This document shows, piece by piece, positions 5,624 to 10,273 of a stretch of 10,273 nt of DNA. Position 1 is the stretch's first letter. Each line of letters opens with the position of its first letter. The position numbers and the translations under genes are program-made. A model generated the notes under the pieces. It ran no database searches and was not told where the DNA came from. It saw nothing but the letters and a program-made list of their open reading frames with translations. The DNA comes from Nocardioidaceae bacterium. Lineage in GTDB: Bacteria; Actinomycetota; Actinomycetes; Propionibacteriales; Nocardioidaceae. The stretch spans positions 1-10,273 of the forward strand of contig JAOPXA010000283.1 in assembly GCA_025965395.1 (NCBI GenBank), read 5' to 3'.

Positions 5624-7108
5624 ATGATCTCAACCCCGCGTAAATGCCTCGTGACGGGCGCGACCGGCTACGTCGGTGGGAGGCTCGTGCCCGAGCTCCT
5701 CAAGGCCGGGTACGACGTGCGCGTCATGGTGCGCGACGTTCGCAAGGCACAGGCCCACGAGTGGTCCGGTGACGTCGACATAGCCGAGGCAGACGCAACG
5801 GACGCACAGCAAGTGGCCGCAGCACTCGAGGGCGTGGACGTGGCGTACTACCTGCTTCACTCCATCGGCTCCGGCGACAACTTCATGGAGATCGAACGCC
5901 AGATAGCAGAGACGTTTGCGGCGGAATCCAAGCGGCAGGGAGTGCAGCGCATCATCTACCTCGGTGGCATGGACCCCGAGGGCGAGCGGCTTTCGGAGCA
6001 TCTCCAGTCACGACGACAGGTCGGCGAGATCTTGCTGGGCTCAGGCGTGCCTACGGCGGCGCTTCAGGCTGGCATCATCATCGGTTCGGGTTCGGCATCC
6101 TTTGAGATGCTTCGCTACCTGACCGAGCGGTTGCCGGTCATGGTGACGCCGAAGTGGGTGCACACGCGCATTCAGCCCATCGCGATCCGCGACGTGCTCC
6201 GCTACCTCGTGGGGTCAGCCGAGTTGCCGGAAAGCGTCAATCGTACGTTCGACATCGGCGGACCAGACGTCCTCACCTACTTCGAGATGATGCAGCGCTA
6301 CGCCAAGGTGGCCGGACTGGCCAAGAGACGCGTGCTGCCCGTGACGGATCTGACGCCCGGCCTCTCCAGTCACTGGATCGGGCTCATCACGCCGGTGCCC
6401 GCGGGCCTCGCGCGACCGCTCGTCGAGTCACTCAAGAACACGGTCGTCGCGGGGGATCGCGACATCGCCGACTACGTGCCCGATCCACCCGATGGCCTCA
6501 TCGGTTTCGACCGATCCGTCGAGCTCGCCTTGACCAAGATCCAGAATCTCGACGTGCCGACGCGTTGGTCTTCCGCTGCTACTGCTGGGGCCCCGTCCGA
6601 AGGATTGCCCACCGATCCGGACTGGGCCGGCGGCTCGCTCTACAAGGACGAGCGGACTCGCGAAGTGCATGCGTCTCCGGAGAATCTGTGGAAGATCATC
6701 GAGGGAATCGGCGGCACCAATGGCTGGTATTCTTGGGGACTCGCCTGGTGGGTGCGCGGGCTTCTCGACCGTATGGTCGGCGGTCCCGGGCTGCGTCGCG
6801 GACGACGAAACGCCAACGATCTCGTGGTCGGCGATGCTCTCGACTTCTGGCGGGTCGAGGAGACCGATGACAAGAGCCTGCTGCGACTTCGGGCCGAGAT
6901 GAAGGTGCCCGGCCTGGCGTGGCTCGAGATGGATGTGGGTTCGACCGAGGGCGGCACGACGACGTTCCACCATCGGGCGTTGTTTCATCCACGTGGACTG
7001 TTCGGTCACCTCTATTGGTGGTCGATCCTGCCGTTCCACGGGATCATCTTCGGTTCCATGCAGCGCAACATCGCCAAGGCCGCCGAAGCGCTCGAGGCCG
7101 CGGGCTAG
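5624..7108 (+). CDS. NAD(P)-binding / DUF2867 two-domain protein
   Basis: The 494-residue protein has an N-terminal atypical SDR (NmrA-like) domain with TGATGYVG at residues 11-18, a family-typical AYYLLHSIGSG segment and IIYLGGM, followed by a C-terminal DUF2867 domain (about 338-485). The latter is recognised from GWYSWGLAWWVRGLLDRMVG, GDALDFWRVEE and LRAEMKVPGLAWLEMDV. The classical SDR Tyr-x-x-x-Lys is not evident, so catalysis is uncertain; the biochemical role of this family is not known to me. The Trp-rich C-terminal domain near FHGIIFGSM could associate with membrane or lipid, which is speculative. The ATG at 5624 has no Shine-Dalgarno; six bases upstream is GAGACT, a partial match to the TANNNT leaderless pattern. 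It is transcribed away from the phosphotransferase operon. The TAG stop is the first bases of the tandem repeat array. Confidence 0.92.
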   Translation: MISTPRKCLVTGATGYVGGRLVPELLKAGYDVRVMVRDVRKAQAHEWSGDVDIAEADATDAQQVAAALEGVDVAYYLLHSIGSGDNFMEIERQIAETFAAESKRQGVQRIIYLGGMDPEGERLSEHLQSRRQVGEILLGSGVPTAALQAGIIIGSGSASFEMLRYLTERLPVMVTPKWVHTRIQPIAIRDVLRYLVGSAELPESVNRTFDIGGPDVLTYFEMMQRYAKVAGLAKRRVLPVTDLTPGLSSHWIGLITPVPAGLARPLVESLKNTVVAGDRDIADYVPDPPDGLIGFDRSVELALTKIQNLDVPTRWSSAATAGAPSEGLPTDPDWAGGSLYKDERTREVHASPENLWKIIEGIGGTNGWYSWGLAWWVRGLLDRMVGGPGLRRGRRNANDLVVGDALDFWRVEETDDKSLLRLRAEMKVPGLAWLEMDVGSTEGGTTTFHHRALFHPRGLFGHLYWWSILPFHGIIFGSMQRNIAKAAEALEAAG

Positions 7109-7299
7109 CGGGTTGAGCCGCAAGTCAGCGGGTTGAGCCTGTCGAAACCGCAAGTCAGCGGGTTGAGCCTGTCGAAACCGCAAGTCAGCGGGTTGAGCCT
7201 GTCGAAACCGCGAGCCAGCGGGTTGAGCCTGTCGAAACCGCGAGCCAGCGGGTTGAGCCCGTCGAAACCGCAAGCCAGCGGGTTGAGCCTGTCGAAACC
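7106..7299. repeat. 30-bp tandem repeat array, about 6.5 copies
   Basis: Six copies begin at 7126, 7156, 7186, 7216, 7246 and 7276, each carrying CAGCG followed by GGTTGAGCCTGTCGAAACC; the copy at 7246 has one change (CCCG for CCTG). A short variable tail follows each core: GCAAGT in copies 1-2, GCGAGC in 3-4 and GCAAGC in copy 5; copy 6 has none. A shortened first copy (7106-7125) lacks the ten bases TGTCGAAACC. The core can form an imperfect hairpin (GGTT with AACC). The array fills almost the whole 212-bp gap between the DUF2867 and ABC-F genes and contains no other feature. The missing spacers of unique sequence exclude a CRISPR. Confidence 0.95.
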
Positions 7300-7320
7300 C
7301 ACACCTGACACCATGGACCC

Positions 7321-8979
7321 ATGTCCGTCACCCTCGTCGCCAAAGACCTCGCCGGCGGGCATGGGCACCGCATCCTGTTCGACAACCTCGACCTGACGAT
7401 CGCTCCCGGCGATGTCGTGGGGGTTGTCGGTGCCAACGGCGCGGGCAAGTCGACACTGCTCCGCATACTCGCAGGAATCGACCCCGCGGAGTCAGGCAGC
7501 GTCGCGCTCGCTCCCACCGATGGTTTCGTCGGCTGGCTTCCGCAAGAGCACGAACGCGTCGCGGGCGAAACCGTCGCTGCATACATCGGACGAAGGACGG
7601 GTGCCGCCGAAGCAACCGCACGTATGGACGCCGCTGCGGACGCCCTGGGCGAGGGGACGGCTGGCGCCGACGACGCCTACTCCTCAGCCCTGGACCACTG
7701 GATGGTGACCGGAGCAGCCGACCTTGACGAACGCATCCCGACGACCCTGGGCGAGCTCGGCCTCTCCGCACCCGGCGACGCGCATGAGGTCACGGCGGCG
7801 AGCCTCATGACCTCACTTTCTGGAGGTCAAGCCGCCCGCGTGGCCCTCGCTGCGCTCCTGCTCAGTCGCTTCGACATCGTGTTGCTCGACGAGCCCACGA
7901 ACGATCTGGACCTCGACGGTCTGGAGCGTCTCGAGCGGTTCGTGCGCGGGCTGCGAGGCGGCGCCGCCCTCGTCTCGCATGATCGCGAGTTCCTCGCTCG
8001 ATGCGTGACCAAGATCGTCGAGCTGGACTTGGCGCAGAACTCCACCACGGTCTACGACGGTGGGTATGAGTCCTTCCTCGAGGAGCGCGCCACGTCTCGA
8101 CGCCACGCCCGCGAGAACTACGAGGAGTTTGCCGGCAAGAAGGCCGACCTTGTGGCGCGGGCGCGTACGCAGCGGGAATGGTCGAGCCAGGGCGTGCGAA
8201 ACGCGATGAAGAAGGCGCCCGACAACGACAAGATCCGGCGCAAGGCCGCCACCGAGTCAAGCGAGAAGCAGGCGCAGAAGGTTCGTCAGATGGAGAGTCG
8301 CATCGCGCGGCTGGACGAGGTCGACGAGCCGCGCAAGGAGTGGCAGCTGCAGTTCACGATCGGGGAGGCGGGCAGCTCCAGCACCGTGGTGTCAACGCTT
8401 CGCGATGTCGTCGTGCGCCGGGGCGACTTCGTACTCGGACCCGTGTCGCTCCAGGTCAACCGCGGCGACCGGATCGGCATCACCGGACCCAATGGCGCGG
8501 GCAAGTCGACGCTGCTGCGATTGCTGCTGGGCCACCAGATTCCTGATGAAGGAGCGGCAAGTCTTGGCGCGAGCGTGGCGATCGGAGAGATTGATCAGGC
8601 CCGGTCGCTGCTTCTCGGCGACGCTCTGCTGCACGAGGCGCTGGAGGCTGAGCTGCCCGAATTGCCGGCTGCTGAGGTGCGGACGTTGCTGGCGAAGTTT
8701 GGGCTGCGGGCCGATCACGTGTCGCGTCCCGTCGACAGCCTGTCTCCCGGCGAGCGCACGCGAGCAGCGCTGGCTCTGCTGCAGGCACGCGGTGTCAACC
8801 TCCTGGTGCTCGACGAGCCGACCAACCATCTCGATCTACCGGCGATCGAACAGCTTGAGGAAGCCATCGACGCGTACACCGGCACGTTGCTGCTGGTGAC
8901 GCACGACCGTCGGATGTTGGAAAACGTACGGCTCGATCAGCACTGGATCGTGGACGCCGGGAGCGTATCCGTCAGCTAG
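7321..8979 (+). CDS. ABC-F family ATP-binding protein
   Basis: The 552-residue protein has two ABC ATPase domains in one chain and no membrane segments, the layout of ABC-F proteins that act on the ribosome (translation factors and antibiotic target protection). Domain 1 has Walker A GANGAGKST (37-45), LSGGQ (166-170), Walker B/D-loop DEPTND (190-195) and H-loop His220. A charged linker at about 240-325 (helical, Arg/Lys-rich, with RTQREWSSQG and AMKKAPDNDKIRRKA) corresponds to the interdomain region that reaches toward the peptidyl-transferase centre. Domain 2 has GPNGAGKST (389-397), LSPGE (474-478) and LDEPTNH (497-503). Both sites look competent. Whether it gives drug resistance or is a housekeeping factor cannot be told. 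The ATG at 7321 has no Shine-Dalgarno. Its 3' end overlaps the convergent membrane-protein gene by 8 bp. Confidence 0.95.
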   Translation: MSVTLVAKDLAGGHGHRILFDNLDLTIAPGDVVGVVGANGAGKSTLLRILAGIDPAESGSVALAPTDGFVGWLPQEHERVAGETVAAYIGRRTGAAEATARMDAAADALGEGTAGADDAYSSALDHWMVTGAADLDERIPTTLGELGLSAPGDAHEVTAASLMTSLSGGQAARVALAALLLSRFDIVLLDEPTNDLDLDGLERLERFVRGLRGGAALVSHDREFLARCVTKIVELDLAQNSTTVYDGGYESFLEERATSRRHARENYEEFAGKKADLVARARTQREWSSQGVRNAMKKAPDNDKIRRKAATESSEKQAQKVRQMESRIARLDEVDEPRKEWQLQFTIGEAGSSSTVVSTLRDVVVRRGDFVLGPVSLQVNRGDRIGITGPNGAGKSTLLRLLLGHQIPDEGAASLGASVAIGEIDQARSLLLGDALLHEALEAELPELPAAEVRTLLAKFGLRADHVSRPVDSLSPGERTRAALALLQARGVNLLVLDEPTNHLDLPAIEQLEEAIDAYTGTLLLVTHDRRMLENVRLDQHWIVDAGSVSVS

Positions 8980-9238
8980 CGGTGCTCGACCGCGCTTGCC
9001 ACCAACGCCACCCGGCGGTCACGATGACAGCGCCAACCACCGAACCGACGATGCCGCTGGCCCGCAGGTGAATGCCGTCGCCAGCTATCAGGCTGATGAG
9101 GAGACCTCCGACGAACGAGCCGATGATGCCAGCGGCAAAGGCCAGGCTCCAGTCGATACCCGCGGAGGACTTGCCGAGGATAAGTTGGGCGGCGGCGCCA
9201 ATGATCATGCCGAAGAGGATGATCGCGATGATGAGCAT
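8972..9238 (-). CDS. GlsB/YeaQ/YmgE family stress-response membrane protein
   Basis: The 88-residue, very hydrophobic protein has three predicted membrane segments (about 1-21, 27-53 and 60-80) and Gly-rich patterns (ILFGMIIGAAAQLIL, AAGIIGSFVGGLL, GIVGSVVGAVIV) characteristic of the transglycosylase-associated/GlsB family (PF04226). The function is poorly defined; members are often induced by stress and sit in the cytoplasmic membrane. The ATG at 9238 is chosen because the first membrane helix begins there; upstream codons in frame (from 9337) encode non-conserved sequence that overlaps the next gene. It has no Shine-Dalgarno, but TATGCT lies six bases before the ATG. The last 8 bp overlap the 3' end of the ABC-F gene on the other strand. 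Confidence 0.9.
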   Translation of the reverse strand: MLIIAIILFGMIIGAAAQLILGKSSAGIDWSLAFAAGIIGSFVGGLLISLIAGDGIHLRASGIVGSVVGAVIVTAGWRWWQARSSTAS

Positions 9239-9244
9239 GCGAGA

Positions 9245-9250
9245 AGCATA
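9245..9250 (-). promoter_or_regulatory. Predicted -10 element of a leaderless promoter for the GlsB-type gene
   Basis: Minus-strand TATGCT, then six bases (TCTCGC), then ATG at 9238. The spacing would start the mRNA at the start codon. No -35 match is seen, so the call rests on the -10 pattern and the lack of a ribosome site. Confidence 0.4.
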
Positions 9251-9296
9251 AAGGCCCGGCCCCCACCAGCGGAATGAAGGGGTTGTGGGGAACAGT

Positions 9297-9587
9297 TCAG
9301 CGCGCAGGCAGGCCGAGCTTGGCGCGTCCAGCGTCATACAGCTCCACGACGGCAGTTCGGATTGCCGCGCGATTTGAGATGGGCGCCAACCAGGCCACCT
9401 TCACTTCGAGGCGTTCGCTGCCGACGGTGGCGTCCCAATAGCCAGCGTCGGAGTCGAGGCCAGTCATCTGGGCCGCTGTCGCGGTTGGTTCGGCAAAGGC
9501 TTGCACGATCACGAGGCTGTCATCGGGATGGTCGGCGTTCATGTGGGCGGCAACGGCATCGACGATGTCGGGTGGGAATTCGGTCAC
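9297..9587 (-). CDS. DUF2470 domain-containing protein
   Basis: The 96-residue soluble protein consists of a single DUF2470 domain. The hallmark HMNADH is at residues 15-20, followed by PDDSLVIVQAF, GLDSDAGYWDA and the VAWLAPISNRAAIRTAVVEL segment. This domain is usually the C-terminal part of pyridoxamine-oxidase-like, heme-binding or heme-degrading proteins; here it stands alone. A link to heme or flavin handling is family knowledge, not shown here. The start is GTG at 9587, with no Shine-Dalgarno but with TACGTT six bases upstream. The gap to the following GlsB-type gene is 58 bp, and that gene has its own promoter-like element, so joint transcription is possible but not required. Confidence 0.88.
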   Translation of the reverse strand: MTEFPPDIVDAVAAHMNADHPDDSLVIVQAFAEPTATAAQMTGLDSDAGYWDATVGSERLEVKVAWLAPISNRAAIRTAVVELYDAGRAKLGLPAR

Positions 9588-9593
9588 GCAGTC

Positions 9594-9599
9594 AACGTA
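9594..9599 (-). promoter_or_regulatory. Predicted -10 element of a leaderless promoter for the DUF2470 gene
   Basis: Minus-strand TACGTT is followed by six bases (GACTGC) and GTG at 9587. It is the same hexamer-to-start spacing as at three other genes in the window. Confidence 0.4.
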
Positions 9600-9608
9600 T
9601 CGCTCTCC

Positions 9609-9631
9609 GCGGGTTGAGCTTGATCAAAACC
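9609..9631. repeat. Single diverged copy of the tandem repeat core
   Basis: GCG followed by GGTTGAGCTTGATCAAAACC matches the core of the array at 7106-7299 with two substitutions and one inserted base. It lies in the gap between the divergent DUF2470 and DUF222 genes. TTGA and TCAA within it form a small palindrome. This suggests a dispersed repeat family rather than a purely local duplication. Confidence 0.65.
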
Positions 9632-9671
9632 TTGTTGGTATGCGTGTTTTTGGGGTGTCGGTGGTGGCGTC

Positions 9672-9677
9672 TAGGGT
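9672..9677 (+). promoter_or_regulatory. Predicted -10 element of a leaderless promoter for the DUF222 gene
   Basis: TAGGGT is followed by GTGAAT and then ATG at 9684, the same six-base spacing as the other leaderless candidates. A GTG at 9678 is in frame but would fall inside the spacing. Confidence 0.4.
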
Positions 9678-9683
9678 GTGAAT

Positions 9684-10273
9684 ATGGCCGGGATTGCAGC
9701 GCTTTTACGTCAGGTGAGTGATCTGATGGATCTCGTATGCGCGGCCGACCTCGACGAGCTTGCTGGTGGTGAGATCCCAGGCGTGATCGGGCTGAACCAG
9801 GCGGTGCAGGCCAAGGTTCAATCCACCGGGCTACGGTTGGCGCTGGTGGCAGATCGCAGGAATGTCGCTCAGCGTGAGGGTGCCGGCACGACGCAAGCGT
9901 TCATCGCGAGATCCCAAGGTGTCTCCATGCGTGAAGCAGGCAAAGAGCTCCAACTCGCCCGAGACCTCGAAGGCGCACCCCAAACACAGGCCGCCCTCAA
10001 CGACGCGGGAGAGACGGGGGTGTCATAGGACAAGGCCCAGGTGTTCGCCCGGGCTATGGCGAAGCTGCCCGGATTCATCCGCGACGAGCAACGCACGGTG
10101 ATCGAAGCGGACCTGATCTCCGCCGCGCAAGCCCATTCGGTTGAGGATCTGCGGCGTGCTGCTAAACGTGCGACCGAGGTCATCGACACCCGGTTGGCTG
10201 ACAAGCTCGAAGGCCAGATGCTCCGCCACGAAGAACAGAACGCGTTCCACCAGTCCACGTTCTGGATGAGTGA
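9684..10273 (+). pseudogene. DUF222 (13E12-type) HNH endonuclease family gene with in-frame TAG, 3' end outside the window
   Basis: Residues 1-114 (MAGIAALLRQVSDLMDLV to GETGVS) match the N-terminal DUF222 region of the actinobacterial 13E12 repeat family. TAG at 10026-10028 interrupts it. The same frame then continues with DKAQVFARAMAKLPGFIRDE and a long helical stretch to the window edge, exactly where DUF222 proteins carry the pattern G-x-(V/I)-S-x-x-(Q/K)-A. No base is gained or lost, so one substitution, for example from CAG, GAG, AAG or TGG, explains the break. The C-terminal HNH nuclease domain expected in this family would lie beyond the window. These genes occur in many copies in actinobacterial genomes and are often broken; their role is unclear. 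Sequencing error or stop-codon readthrough are alternatives to a true pseudogene. Confidence 0.85.

Noticed and set aside
6428..7273. Long minus-strand open frame (281 codons) opposite the DUF2867 gene
   Set aside because: It is antisense to a well-supported protein and partly made of the repeat array. It is explained by high GC in the third codon positions.
7106..7299. CRISPR array
   Set aside because: Repeats are directly adjacent with near-identical short tails and no unique spacers, and no cas genes are present.
7105..7368. Open frames on both strands across the repeat array, giving 10-residue protein repeats
   Set aside because: The 30-bp period is a multiple of three, so any stop-free frame stays open. 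The minus-strand version overlaps the ABC-F start and has no ribosome site or family likeness.
7321..8979. Naming the ABC-F gene as a specific antibiotic-resistance determinant
   Set aside because: The interdomain linker does not by itself identify a resistance subfamily, and no biosynthetic or resistance context is present.
9684..10273. Calling the DUF222 gene a transposase or mobile element
   Set aside because: No terminal inverted repeats, target duplications or transposase motifs are visible. DUF222/HNH genes are multicopy, but their mobility is not shown here.

Overview
The window is high-GC, gene-dense DNA from an actinobacterium, most likely a Nocardioidaceae-type or related high-GC Gram-positive. 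The signs are the codon usage, a DUF222/13E12-type HNH gene, an actinobacterial-looking GGTTGAGCCTGTCGAAACC repeat array, and several genes that start right after a TANNNT hexamer with no Shine-Dalgarno, as in leaderless transcripts. No species can be named from the sequence alone.

Left part (1-5438) is a catabolic block. On the plus strand, the C-terminal part of a Baeyer-Villiger-type flavin monooxygenase is cut by the left edge and joined by a TAATG stop/start overlap to a short-chain dehydrogenase (SDR). Facing it on the minus strand, in transcription order, are a kinase-like phosphotransferase (5438-4353), an acyl-CoA dehydrogenase (4337-3150), a perfect 17-bp-arm hairpin, a second SDR (3028-2225) and a SnoaL-like protein (2206-1682). 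The phosphotransferase and dehydrogenase together look like a split version of eukaryotic ACAD10/ACAD11 or of LvaA/LvaC of levulinate catabolism, which activate and remove a hydroxyl of 4-hydroxyacyl-CoA through a phospho intermediate. With a ring- or ketone-oxidising monooxygenase and two alcohol/ketone SDRs, an inferred theme is breakdown of a ketone or lactone (terpenoid, steroid or alicyclic) through hydroxyacyl-CoA. No CoA ligase, hydrolase or regulator is visible, so the substrate stays unknown.

Middle part (5439-8979): a divergent promoter region with an inverted repeat, then a plus-strand two-domain protein (NAD(P)-binding plus DUF2867), a 30-bp tandem repeat array (7106-7299) that fills the gap, and an ABC-F ATPase.

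Right part (8972-10273): two small minus-strand genes, a GlsB/YeaQ/YmgE-type membrane protein whose 3' end overlaps the ABC-F gene by 8 bp and a DUF2470 protein. A lone diverged copy of the repeat follows, then a plus-strand DUF222 gene interrupted by an in-frame TAG and cut by the right edge.

No tRNA, rRNA, CRISPR array, transposase or phage gene was seen. The most noteworthy items are the split ACAD10/11-like pair next to an oxygenase, the repeat family, the hairpin, the leaderless-promoter pattern and the single nonsense codon in the DUF222 gene.
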